A program made the position numbers and the translations under genes. The notes under the pieces are model-generated. The model had not been told where the DNA came from. It ran no database searches and saw nothing but the letters and a program-made list of their open reading frames with translations. Positions 49,507-62,918 of a stretch of DNA of 64,000 bases are shown here, piece by piece; the first letter of the stretch is position 1; each line of letters begins with the position of its first letter. This DNA is from Mercurialis annua (taxonomy: Eukaryota; Streptophyta; Magnoliopsida; Malpighiales; Euphorbiaceae): NCBI RefSeq assembly GCF_937616625.2, contig NC_065571.1, positions 4,404,501 through 4,468,500 on the forward strand. Reading direction: 5' to 3'.

Positions 49507-50733
49507 AAGGGGTCAGTTATAGCTAAACGTTCAAAAATCAGCACAAATAGCCATTTTTTACTATCTCGAATTTTTTTATAGGCATTTGCAAATCAAACCG
49601 AATTTTTAGCCACTATGACAGCCATGTCAGCGCCTATTCATCAAAACAACGCCAATGTGGCACATTTGGAACCCAAACCAAGTTACATCATGATCAAATC
49701 AAAATCAAACCAAATCTCTAAATTAAACCAAACCCAACATTTGTACAAAATAAAAACGCTGCTGTTTTCACAAACTGCAACGTTCCCTATCCCTACAAAC
49801 AAACCACCGCCATCATCCATCATCTTTTTTAACAGTGGACTATAATAATTTCTTTCAAATTATCTATTTTAAATAACCCACTTCATATTCTTGAAAATTA
49901 AAATTACAAGGATGAAACTCCATTCTCTCTTTCTAATCTTAAACTTCTTGGAAATCATAATTTCTAAGTAATCTTTACAATTGCCACCGCCGCCACAACC
50001 ATCATAAGTTAGGCGAGCACGAACTAGAATCAAATAAAATAAAAACCTTGTTAGAGCTACATCGTCGGCATAAATGGTGGAGGCTTTTCAGACGGGGAAG
50101 TAAAACCTGCCTCTCTTGGTGAATTCCTTGAAATTGAAAGGAGATTTGGTGGCAGAGCTTTCTTTTTTCGTGATGCGACCGAACTTGAAGGTGAGATGGT
50201 GGCGCGGGGAGGAAGATGACAACCATATGAGACCTACAGCGAGGAAACCGACGGACGCTGTTGGAGACGATACATTTGCTCGCAACGTTGTAGAAGGTTA
50301 GCAGTGGTGGTGGCTGTAGACGATGCTAGAGATGATATGCGGCGGAGGAGGAGAGCAGGCGACGGTGAAATGTGCAGAAGAGTGGAAGTGAAGAGGGTTT
50401 TAAGATTTAATTAAGTTTAATTATTTATTAAGGTTTGTTAGGATTTTAAATTAGGTTTGATTAGGTTTATTGGAGGTTTAATTAAGTTTAATTAGAAATT
50501 TAGGTTTGATTAGATTAATTGGAAACTTAGGTTTGATTTCACCTTGTTCGAACCGAGTTTGGTCTGGGTTCTAAATGTGCCACGTTGGCGTTGTTTTGAT
50601 GAATAAGCGCTGACGTGGCTGTCATGGTGTCAAAAAATCCGATTTGGTTTGCAAATGGTTATAAAAGAATCTGAGATAGTAAAAAATGGCTATATGTGCC
50701 GATTTTTAAACGTTTGGCTATAACTAACCTCTC
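49507..50733. mobile_element. 1.2-kb long-terminal-inverted-repeat element with gene-like interior
   Basis: The ends (AAGGGGTCAGTTATAGCTAA and, inverted, GAGGTTAGTTATAGCCAAAC) continue into arms of about 190 bp that match through 'agccatgtcagcgc' / 'gcgctgacgtggct' and 'caacgccaatgtggcac' / 'gtgccacgttggcgtt'. Long inverted arms around a non-transposase interior suggest a Mutator-like non-autonomous element. The interior (about 49980-50400) is less AT-rich and holds short open frames in several phases but no protein I recognise. No clean target duplication was found. Confidence 0.7.
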
Positions 50734-50760
50734 ACACATACGTTTGGCCTTTTATTATGA

Positions 50761-52042
50761 CTAGTTTCGCATTACGTGCTACGCACGTGGCTCGTAATAT
50801 GACTCGTCAATTAAATTTATTATAAAATTACATAATTTATTTTATTTATAATCAATATTAAATTAGTTAGCATTTTTTGTTAAAAAGAGTTTTAATTTTT
50901 AATTTTAGTATTTTTGTAAAATTCTGATTGGAATCTATTTTATAAATAAATAAATTACATATCTTTAATGATCTATTTTTTTAAAATGAGTAACGGAGCC
51001 ATAGTTATTGTACGCCCCCACATATACACAGCATTAGTTAAATTTTAGGCCTAATCACTCAAAACCCCCCACCTTTATCTCATTTTACAAATATACCTCA
51101 ACTTAGAAATTTTTCTAATTTTACCCTAATTTGTCCTTTTATGTTTCAATTCTATACCCTAAAACATTTTTTTTTGAGAGGAGTACCCTAAAATATTAAA
51201 TCGACCTCTTTTCACTTGAAAATTTTTTTTTTAAAAAAAATTCTTCATTTTTAGCCTATATATCAATTAGACCCTAATATTATTAATAATATAAAAATAA
51301 AAGATTATTTTAAACTTTTTTATAAATGAAAAGAAGTCAATTTAATGCTTTAGGGTACAATTGAAACATAAAAAGACAAATTAGGGTAAAATTGGATAAA
51401 TTTCTAAGTCAGGGTATATTTACGAAAGAGATTAAAGGTGAAGGAGTTTTGAGTGATTAAGCCTAAATTTTATAAAAAAATTATATTAATATGTAATTAA
51501 CATACTTCAACATTTCGTGTTAGAATGATCTTTATAAATGCATGAATAATTGATTATATATAACAAATTTTTTTCTCACATCTCATGATTATTATATGTA
51601 ATTAACGTAGGTCAGGGAATATTCAGAATAACATTGCTAACTATTAAAAGTTTATCCAATAATTAATAGTTAATTAAAAATTTATCCACTTTTACTGTCT
51701 ACAAGAGTGCTATAATCACTAAATCTCAGAAGTATACTCCTTTACGTAATTGTAATAGCTAAAGGAAAATTGTGGTTGTATTAGAAACAAATTATAGAAG
51801 ATCTATTGTGAGAAAATTACTATTTTGGATATTAATTAAATCCAACTTCGGCAAAAAATTTAGGTGAAGAGAGATTTATTAGTCAACCTATCAAATAATT
51901 GTGTTTTAATTAGGACTCTAATTATAACATAATTTTAATAATTAATTAATAAATGACCATTATACCTTTATTTAGTAATAAATTAGAAAGGACGATTCAG
52001 TAAATTTGCCTGTCCCCCCATCCGTTCTTTTATATATAATAA
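50761..52042 (-). mobile_element. non-autonomous Helitron, copy A
   Basis: On the minus strand the 3' end reads CCACGTGCGTAGCACGTAAT then GCGAAACTAG before T: an imperfect hairpin followed by CTAG, as in Helitrons. The 5' end (ATATATAAAAGAACGGATGG) matches the starts at 37143 and 53689. It abuts copy B directly and hosts Mutator-like MITE copy 3. Confidence 0.7.
51048..51463. mobile_element. Mutator-like MITE, copy 3
   Basis: A 416-bp element starts GGCCTAATCACTCAAAACCC and ends with the inverted GAGTGATTAAGCC. It has a perfect 9-bp target duplication TAAATTTTA (51039-51047 and 51464-51472). Arms match copies 1 and 2 (tAGGGTA..ATTGAAACATAAAA). It is inserted inside Helitron copy A. Confidence 0.92.
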
Positions 52043-53689
52043 CTAGTTTTTCGCCACGTGCTACGCACGTGAGCGATATTTATATGACCCGTTAAATATT
52101 TAATTTTAGTTAAATTATTAAATAAATTGGTATGGTTGTTAATAAAGTATTGTGAATTATTTTTTTATCGGTATGTGCTACACACATGAGTGATAATTAT
52201 TTGACCCGTTATTTGATCTCAATATTAATTAAATTATTAAATATAATATTTTAGCTATAAATAAATGATTATAAAATATTTTTTACTAAAATTAAAATTA
52301 CAGTATGCAAATGATATTTGTATGACTCTTTACATATATGAATTAAGCAGAATACATTTATAGTAATCTCACATTAATTTAAAAATAATATATCTATCAA
52401 AATTAAATTATTATTTTTAAGATATTATAAAATAATGAAGAGTTTAACTCAATTAATGAAGCGTTTAACTCCAACTGACATTAGAAAATACCAAATTATC
52501 AGGAGCTTTATATCAATAAGATAATAGTAATCTCTAAGAAAAAAATATATAAGTCAAATCACTATATTAACTTTAATTAAAGTATTTAAATTTCACAGTA
52601 TTCTTTTAGTAGTTAAACGGATATTCTCTGCATAAATATATAGCAACATAAGTCTTCATTTTTTTAATTAAAAAGAACAATATTATAGGAAAAAACTACG
52701 ACTGGTTACAAACATTACCTTTGGCAAATTGGATTATGAGAAATTATGACTTCTAAAATGATCATTTAAACAATAAATACTGCACAACACATCAAAGAAA
52801 AGTTTTCATAGTTATAATGCTATTATAATTGACTGGCTATTAATTAATCAATATTTTCCAAGAACATTCTGAATTTCAAAAATGATAAATAAGATATTAA
52901 TCTAACATATTTCTTGATTTAAATTAGTTACCGCAAATAACATACAAGAATCTGCTATAGTCTCCAAATTTAGTTTATCCTGCATAAATTTAAAAGGTTC
53001 AAATAAGTTATTAAATTGTAAAGCATTCAAGTCTCTTTTTGAGCAACAATTAAATATTGATCCATATGGCATTATGTCAGAGTTAGATAGCACAATCAGA
53101 GATATCAAACCATACAAGGACTTCAACCAGATTATAAGAATTTCGAACAGCCGCTTTTTAGAGTGTTTAATACTAACCGAGAAATTTATATTGTTAGTGA
53201 ATTTATAATAACATGGTGATCTTTTTCATGGCTATCAATTTAATTAGAAGTTTAAAATATATAGTAGTAGTTTATTTTAATTAGAAGTCTAAAGTAGCAA
53301 TTTACGTTATCTTCATTTGTCAAATTTTTTTATTCATTAATTATTTAATTGTATTTTATAATTAACTATTATTAGCTGGGAGAAATTAGTGTCTTATTAA
53401 CATTCTTCTTTTAGAAAAAGAATCCTATTAGCTTACTAATCCTTCAAAATTCACGTAGCAATTAAACTTCTTTCCTTTGTAATTAATTAGTTCTATTGTT
53501 ATTTTAAAAAAAGTCCTATTAGCTTAACAATCCTTCAAAATTCACGTTAATTAAACTTCTTTTCCTTGTTAATGTAAAACTATTAGCTAATTGGTTCTAT
53601 TATAATTATTAATTTATATGGACTCTAATATCGTAATTTTGCCTGTCCCCCCTCTCCCTTCACATTTATAGTATAGTTATAGATATAGA
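52043..53689 (-). mobile_element. non-autonomous Helitron, copy B
   Basis: On the minus strand it starts ATCTATATCTATAACTATAC, continues through GAGGGGGGACAGGCAAA shared with copy A, and ends GCTCACGTGCGTAGCACGTG then GCGAAAAACTAG. The hairpin (CACGTGCG/CGCACGTG-like) lies about 10 bp before CTAG. Copy A begins immediately after its end, so the two are head to tail. The inner sequence is AT-rich with no Rep/helicase coding. Confidence 0.68.
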
Positions 53690-53867
53690 TTAGGCCTTTA
53701 AAAAATATCAAATGGATGTTTTTAGAAGATTTTACTGCTACTAATAGTCAAAATATATTTTTCATTTACTAAAATGATTTAACAGATTAGAAACTATGTA
53801 TACAACAGTTACAAGTAATTAATTTACATTATTTTATCAATATACTAGCTATACTTGGGAAATATAT

Positions 53868-54189
53868 CACTAAAAAAACCCGTCAAATTATGACGAAAAA
53901 AGCCCATCAAAGATTCATGACGGATTTATAGAATTGTGACGGAAAAAATCCATCATAAATTTATGACGAAGTTTATAAATTTGTGATGGAAAATTCCTTC
54001 ACAAATCCTTCCCAAAATTTTATGGCGGAAAAATCCATTACAAATTTGTGAAGAAATTTTTGTCACAAATCCGTCACAATCTTATGACGGGTTTTGAAGG
54101 ATGTAAAATCGTCATAAATTTATGACGGATTTGTGACACTTTGTAAGGCTCATTTCCGTCTGAATTATGCCATACTGGTACTTGTAGTG
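53868..54189. mobile_element. candidate CACTA-type non-autonomous element
   Basis: The left end reads CACTAAAAAAACCCGTCA and the right end, inverted, CACTACAAGTACCAG, the terminal pentamer of CACTA transposons. The interior has many copies in both orientations of ATTTATGACGGA and variants, typical of subterminal binding repeats. A 3-bp target duplication is not evident (TAT left, GAA right), so the boundary or class may be wrong. Confidence 0.5.
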
Positions 54190-54392
54190 GAACTTTGAGG
54201 AGCATGAAAAAGTTCAATTAGCCAGTTGATATTGTTGATCTACGGTTGCATTTTATTCCACATATATATAGAAACTGGCAAGTGATAGTACAGGTAAAAT
54301 GTGCATGGAAATTACATGGTTGCTTCCTCCAAATTAGAGTGTCATATATAGGCCAAATGTAATGGTGCATTTGGGAAATTTCCACCATCTCT

Positions 54393-54404
54393 TTATATAT
54401 ATAT
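54393..54404 (+). promoter_or_regulatory. TATA box of the aspartic protease gene
   Basis: TTTATATATATA lies about 60-70 bp upstream of the start codon at 54463, a normal distance for a plant core promoter with a short leader. Confidence 0.55.
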
Positions 54405-54447
54405 CAGCTTATTCATCTTTATCATTTACTCTCAAACTCCAGCCTAG

Positions 54448-56834
<2,387 letters not shown>

Positions 56835-57008
56835 TCTCAATAAATTATCCAAACTTGACTTTTCATCCAAGTATTCTTTTTGTTAACATTCAGAACACAT
56901 ATGTGTTACTTATTCGTTGCCCTTTCCTGTAATTCAGATTGAGTACCTTTAGACACCCCATATAAACTGTCCATTTTTGCTAAAAAGAACAACAAAAAAA
57001 TGGAAAAC

Positions 57009-57014
57009 AAAAAA
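57009..57014 (-). terminator. RNA polymerase III terminator of tRNA-Gly
   Basis: A run of six T on the minus strand begins about 17 bp after the tRNA 3' end, the usual Pol III stop signal. Confidence 0.7.
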
Positions 57015-57030
57015 CCCAATTGATGGGGCT

Positions 57031-57101
57031 TGCACCAGCCGGGAATCGAACCCGGGTCTGTACCGTGGCAGGGTACTATTCTACCACTAGACCACTGGTG
57101 C
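57031..57101 (-). tRNA. tRNA-Gly (GCC anticodon)
   Basis: Seventy-one bases fold as a complete cloverleaf: acceptor stem GCACCAG/CTGGTGC with discriminator A, D-arm region GGTCTAGTGGTAGAA containing the A box, anticodon GCC at 57069-57067, and T arm CCGGGTTCGATTCCCGG containing the B box. There is no intron and no CCA is encoded, as expected for a nuclear gene. It sits between two convergent protein genes. Confidence 0.97.
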
Positions 57102-57896
57102 CGATGCTGCTAGAATGCATTTTAACATATTTCACCATTTAATATGTTAATAGATTCATTGTAAAGCAAAAGTAATTAATTACTTCCTCCATACATAAAA
57201 ACAGAAATTGAAAAAATAAGTAATTAAAATGGTGTAAGCGCTCAGCGGCATTTTAATGAGACTGTGTTCAATTCTTCACACAAACGCTATTCTAGTCAAT
57301 GATAAAAAAATAAAAAAATTATTATGAATTGGTGGTTTAAAAATTAAAATCACTATATTTAATGATATGACAATATTATAAAGAAATTTTAATAACAACA
57401 AAAATATAAATTTGCTTTAATCTTTAAGAGACCGAAAGGAGTATAACTTGATTATAACTTAACACTCCTTTCAAGTTTAAAGTTTGATTAATATGGAGTG
57501 GGCGCTCAATTTGGACATCAAGACAAACAACAAAATAAAAAATTGGACAAGATCTACAATATGATATCAAATTAGAATTAATAATGTATCTATAGGGAAG
57601 AGAGCCTTTGATTATTACTACTATGATCACTATGTAACCATATAAAAAATTTAATTATTTGGACCACAGTGAACTCTCTATTCAAAGCATTTATATATTC
57701 AATTATTAGTTCACATTGATCATTATTATTATGCAAGGCCAAAAGAGCAAGGATTGCTACTAATAATAGCTATAGCTTTAGCATTTGGTTGTATGAAAGA
57801 ATGAATTTTGCCTTTACCAAATCACATAATAAAAGTGGCGAAGAGAGGCGAGAGCTGCTCATTTTAATTAGTTAGACATGAAATTAGTACATCATT
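57102..57896. other. intergenic, no gene seen
   Basis: AT-rich sequence without conserved frames. The right end probably contains the 3' UTR of the minus-strand thioesterase. Confidence 0.5.
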
Positions 57897-58669
57897 TCAT
57901 AGTTTGGCATATTTTTTGAGGTTGTGGGCTGCATCTTTAGCGTGGTCTGGGACTGTCATATTGCATAGAAGAGTGACCCTCGCCGATGAAACCAACGATT
58001 TGCTCTGCGTGTTTGAAGGATCGACCTTACGGAGTTGCACCTCCCATACCTGTTTACAATTTATATGGATTTAACCCGTCAAAAGGCTCATGTACTTTCA
58101 ATTTTTTATTTGGTTTTTATTTAATAGATCATTTTATGGACGGAAATTGTGAGCACGTGGCTCATCGCAATTAGGTGATTAATAATTTTTATAACTTGTA
58201 TTTGGGCGAATTATATAATATAGCAGAAATCCATCTTTAATTTTAAAATTACCTGAATAGTTTTACCAAGACTGAGAGGAAGAGCTTCAGCCAAGATAAC
58301 GTCGCCAAGCTCGGCGCTTTTTAAATGACTGATGCTGAGGTGAATACCAGCAACTCTTCGGAATCCTGACGCCATGTGAGCCCCCATGCTAGCCAGGGCC
58401 TCCGATATAAGGGCCGAAACGCCGCCGTGTAACACCTTGAATGGCTGCTCTTTAAATTTTGTAAACATAATAATTACCAACTGCTAATTTATAGTAATAT
58501 GACAGCGAGTTCAAGAGAAGAGGAGGAAAAGTTTAAGGACCTGAACGCACTTATCGGAAACAAGGAGGCGGCCGGTGACTTTATGCGGGGTCAATTCTTC
58601 AATTTCGAAGCCGAAAGCTTCGAGCGTGGTATCGAGATTTCGGGTTTTGGAGGAGGATGGTTGCTCCAT
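57897..58669 (-). CDS. DHNAT1: 1,4-dihydroxy-2-naphthoyl-CoA thioesterase (DHNAT1-like), peroxisomal
   Basis: Three exons: 58669-58541, 58444-58253, 58049-57897; the product is 157 residues, the same length as Arabidopsis DHNAT1 as I recall it. It is a single hot-dog domain with [17 protein letters not shown], the conserved [20 protein letters not shown] (HGG at 49-51 and the presumed catalytic Glu 58), then [18 protein letters not shown]. The last three residues are AKL, a type 1 peroxisomal targeting signal. The enzyme releases 1,4-dihydroxy-2-naphthoate from its CoA ester, a peroxisomal step of phylloquinone (vitamin K1) synthesis. The first intron has a weak donor (CAG|GTCCTT) but phase and family alignment support it. 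Confidence 0.93.
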
Positions 58670-60457
58670 GTAGCTGATCAGATTACAGGATGGGTGGTTA
58701 GATTTGGGCTCTGCTACCTTTTAGAAACAAATGTTGATACGTGTCATTCGGGTGCTGGCCGGATGAGCACGATGATGAGATGGGGTAGGTGGGTTTATGG
58801 GTTTGGGTTGGTACTTGGTTGATTTGGTGAGTCACATGTAGAAATCCATTTTGGACCTACTCTTCACTTGCATCCTTCTCCATATCCCCAATTGCGAGCG
58901 TCGGCCTAGTCTAATTGGTTAAAACGTCTCCAAATGAATTAAAAAATTATGAGTTTTCCGTAACTAACTTCTAACAAATGACACTTTTATAATCGGATAC
59001 TATTTACATTAAAAAAAATAAAAAAATCCCCAATTCTTATATTTAAAATGTTAGAGGACTTAATATTTGATAATTCACCTTTTTCTAGAAAACAAACTTT
59101 ACATTAATGATTTATAAATTTATTTGTATAAAAAATTATACTAAACTGATGACATTTTATTTTTATTTTAACAAATTTAATAATTTAATTTAACATAAAT
59201 GAGATTTTAATATAATCAAACAATTATAGAAATTAATTTTAACAAATTTTATTTTAAAGACATTTTTATTGCTACATGTGTATAGTATAATTTTATATCA
59301 ATAAATGAAATGTTTAGTACTTTAATTTTAACATAAATGGTTTTCCAACATAAACAAACTATCAAAACGAATTAATTTCAAATTAATTTAAATTTGAAAA
59401 TACTATAATTTCCATTAGTTTATATACTAATTACTAAAATTTATTTTACATTAACAAAATTAATAAATTTAGTGGCGGTTTTATAAATAGAAAAGCAAAA
59501 TAATGATTATGTACAGATAAAATTGTAAAAAATAGTAAATATACATTGGTTTTTTTGAAATTAAATATAAAAAATTGAGGCATTTAAATGGAACATATAT
59601 GAAAATTATAAAAATGGACAACAACACTGATAACGTAGTGATAACACTTCGCAGGGGCGAAACAACCTCGCCGAAAGAAAGTATTACCAAGTCAAACAAT
59701 TTACCGACCTAGTGTATAGGAGGGTTACCGAGCTACAAGAGACAAGGTCACACCTCGGACTAGTCGGGTGCAAAGGTCACCGGAAAACATCCTCTCGAGT
59801 TATGATGATCAACATCATTGTTCGGCCGAACAATACCATTAGGTAGGTTTCTGAAATGTCTCTAAACGAGACTAACACCCGAGATACCTGAAGATCGACA
59901 CTCACGTATAACTGATTTTGGGGACTACAGAAGATTCTATGACAAGAACAAAAAGAATGTCCCCTACGTCTGACGCACCTAACAAACTGCGCCAAATGCG
60001 GTAGAACGCCACATAAGCATAACAGAAAAAAATGGAACACAAGAAAAGGAAGAGGATAACGCAACAAGGTTTGCACGGTAGCTACTATAAAAAAGATCTT
60101 ACGTGCAAATCCTAGATAATTCTCTTTTTTCTATAATCTTACTTCTTTTTTCTTCTTCTTTTTTCCTTCAGCAAATTATCTTACTTGAGTGTCGGAGCGA
60201 ACATCCAGTAACCCACCGGAAGTTCTTTCAATGATCAGGTGTTTGGAGCATAGGTGGATTGGCGAACATTTGGTGATTCGTCAAACACTATAAAGCAAGA
60301 AGATAAAATAGAAGGATTTATAGGAAAAGTGAAGTTACTATTGTATAATGTTTTTCACTTCTACTTTAAATGTGTTTTATACATATTTATATAATAGCAA
60401 TAAACCTTCCAATTTTGAATAAAATTATACAGATTAAAATGTTTGGTTGTACTTGAT
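58670..60457. repeat. intergenic region with a probable LTR-retrotransposon remnant at about 59600-60300
   Basis: From about 59600 the composition becomes less AT-rich. A TATA-like ACTATAAAAAAG at about 60083 is followed by a pyrimidine-rich stretch and TTGAGTGTCGGAGCGAACAT (about 60186), resembling the R-U5 end of Gypsy LTRs. No coding domain or second LTR was found. Near 58907, TAGTCTAATTGG matches a Pol III A box, possibly a decayed SINE. Confidence 0.4.
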
Positions 60458-62913
60458 TGTAATACCCCAAAATAATTAATTAGCTAATTGGACCACGTGT
60501 CCAATTTTGAGTCGCCAGAGTGGCGACATCGGAAAGTTATCCGATAAAATTAAGATAAATAAGTTTCAAGTAGGTCGGTTTTGGGTTAGTTATGCGGAAA
60601 TCAAGATTATATTTCAATTCTAAAGTTAGAATTGGAATTAAAAGGAAAAATGTCAAGGAAAGCCCAAAATGAAGTTCAGGGGACCAAAGTGGTAATTTAG
60701 CCACTATATCTCAAAAATGGAAATTTATAAGTTTGACGGGAAAGTGTTAATATCGAGCTTCGTATTATTTATCGGATATAAGTAATACGTATAAGTCGTA
60801 ATAAAAGAGTTTAACGATTTAGCTATGGACTAAATCGTACGAAAGAAAAGTTTAAAGGATAGATTGTATTCATTAAAGAAAACAAGGATGAAAAATAGAA
60901 TTTAGCCATGATATATAAGGATTTCCTTTGAAATGAAGAAATCAGAAAGAAAGAAGAAGAAGGCTCCAGAAAGTGAAAAGTTCGGCGTCCGTTTCGGACG
61001 ATTCTCGCGGCAATCTCTTCGGAATTGAATGCTCTACTGATCTTAAGCATCATATCAAGGTAAGATTTCGGTTTTTGGTGGTGAAAATGATGTTTTATAG
61101 GCTGTTTTGTTAAGAAATTAAGTTTGAATCGATACGTCAAGAATCAAGTCATTTTTCATCGTTTTTGTAAGGATTCTTGATAGATTTTGTGTATAAATGA
61201 AGTGGGTATGAATTGGTACAAGTTTTGGGAGTTTTGGAGCTCCGGAAATGATCCAGGAATGCCGGAAAACGCTGCACACGTCGGTGCACGACGTGCTGCA
61301 CTTCAGCACGTCGTGCAGGCGCACGACGTGCACCACAAGGGTGCACGACGTGCACCATGAAGGGCACGACGTGCCCTTCACAAAAATTGAAGGGCACGAC
61401 GTGCCAAGGTGACACGACGTGCCCTAACTCGACCCGGATCTCCGTGGGACTTCCGGGAGTGAAAAGGGACCTCCGATAGCTTGATTTGAGTGTGAAACTC
61501 AGTGAAATGTTTTGAAATAGATATAAAACATTATATAAATGAACATTAACATAATAAATAGTCAAGATAAGTACATCGATTAAGTAAGAATCCGATCAAG
61601 AAGTTATCAAAATTGAGAGAAACGAATACGAAACGAAAGGGGTGATAACTTAAATCTATAACCTAGGGTTTTAGGTTTTTAAGGTTCACGTTTATGTATT
61701 AAACGTGTATTTGATCTATATGTATCAGACGTGTCAGCAAACGGTGGGGTCAACCGACGTGGTCTAGCACGGGCATATTATCATATTGACCTCGTTATTG
61801 ATTGGATAGCGGTTACTGTGAGTTGTACTTTTACTTTCATGTATTATATATATTGAAATTATTTTTTGAAATTATATACATTGTTTTCACGCATCGCATT
61901 ATATATATTTGGTTGGATGTTATATGTTTATTTAATTTCTATATGCGAGAACTAGTATGCGATCCGAAGAAACTAGCTACCTATTGGGTGTCAATAGGCT
62001 GTGTGATCACCAGTATCGAGTCAGTCTAGTATGTTTGCATTGAGAAATGACTTGACACAGCTGGGAGCTGTTGATGAATATGATATTTACAATTGGGTTA
62101 TGATTTCGATACGCAGAGTGAACTCGGCTACAGTGTAGCCTGGAAGTCCCCGTATCTAGTGGCTGGGCCACCAGCGAGTTGGACTCGCAATTGATATTTA
62201 CGATTGGGTTGAATGATATATGATTATTCGAGAGATGTGTCGCATGCTAGGATATTAGTTTCACACGGATCAAATACATGTTTATATGTTTTATATTAAT
62301 ATTTTCTTGAGATGCGATGCTATGTTTTTATATTAATACTGTTAGTAAATGTCAACTCACTCAGTATTTCCCCAAATACTGACCCCTCACCTTTGATGTC
62401 TTTCAGGTGCTTAGCTTGTGGACTTAGCTAGAGGCCAATTTTGAAGTCCAGAAGTCAGCTGTATATGTTAGTTTCTGACTTCTGTGAGTGCTGCAGTAGT
62501 GGTCCTGTGTCGATAGTATAATAGCCTAGACAGCAGTTCATTTTGATTGTATATATTAACTGATGTTATTGTTTTATATGCATTTTGATAGGCTACGTGT
62601 TTAGTATATGATCCACGGCCCCAGGTGCCGGTGAGATGTTTGAAACACTAACTGATGTATATAGTACCGCGAGGCCAGTTCGTACAGGGTACGGTAACTA
62701 GAGCCCGCGAGGTTTTGAAACAGTTAGTGTATATGATTGATTATATGATATACATATAAAAGTGTTGCTTTCGTTGTTTAAATGTTAAATGTTTATTGTA
62801 TTCATTTATTAATTGCGAAAAATAAATTGTGATTTTAGGCTTGCTATGGGTTCCGGAGCTACCACTCCCGTTCCCTAGAGCCGGTTGCGGCTCAATAGTT
62901 TTGGGTCGTGACA
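60458..62913. mobile_element. solo LTR of a Gypsy-type retrotransposon
   Basis: A 2456-bp unit starts TGTAATACCCCAAAATAATT and ends GGGTCGTGACA, with TG/CA termini and imperfect inverted ends (TGTAATACCCC / TGTCACGACCC). It is flanked by a perfect 5-bp duplication TTGAT (60453-60457 and 62914-62918). There is no internal coding domain, primer-binding site or second LTR, so this is the product of LTR-LTR recombination. A long LTR with this start suggests a Tekay/Del-like chromovirus; that lineage is a guess. It carries a cluster of GCACGACGTGC palindromes at 61274-61422. Confidence 0.9.
61274..61422. repeat. array of GCACGACGTGC palindromes within the solo LTR
   Basis: The 11-bp hyphenated palindrome GCACG(A/T)CGTGC occurs exactly six times (starting 61286, 61306, 61321, 61343, 61364, 61394), with degenerate versions at about 61275 and 61412. 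The copy at 61364 sits inside a perfect 21-bp palindrome (61359-61379). Spacing is irregular, 15-30 bp. Confidence 0.95.
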
Positions 62914-62918
62914 TTGAT

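Noticed and set aside
53868..54189. Tandem satellite interpretation of the TGACGGA-rich block
   Set aside because: Units are in both orientations with irregular spacing and bounded by CACTA-like ends, so a transposon subterminal repeat is more likely than a satellite.
61274..61422. Possible CRISPR-like repeat array
   Set aside because: Repeats are 11 bp, palindromic and irregularly spaced within a plant LTR; not a CRISPR array.
61118..61565. Minus-strand open frames of 87 and 138 codons
   Set aside because: They lie inside the solo LTR and arise from the CG-rich palindrome array; the repeated VVH/ARR-like residues are by-products of the repeat.
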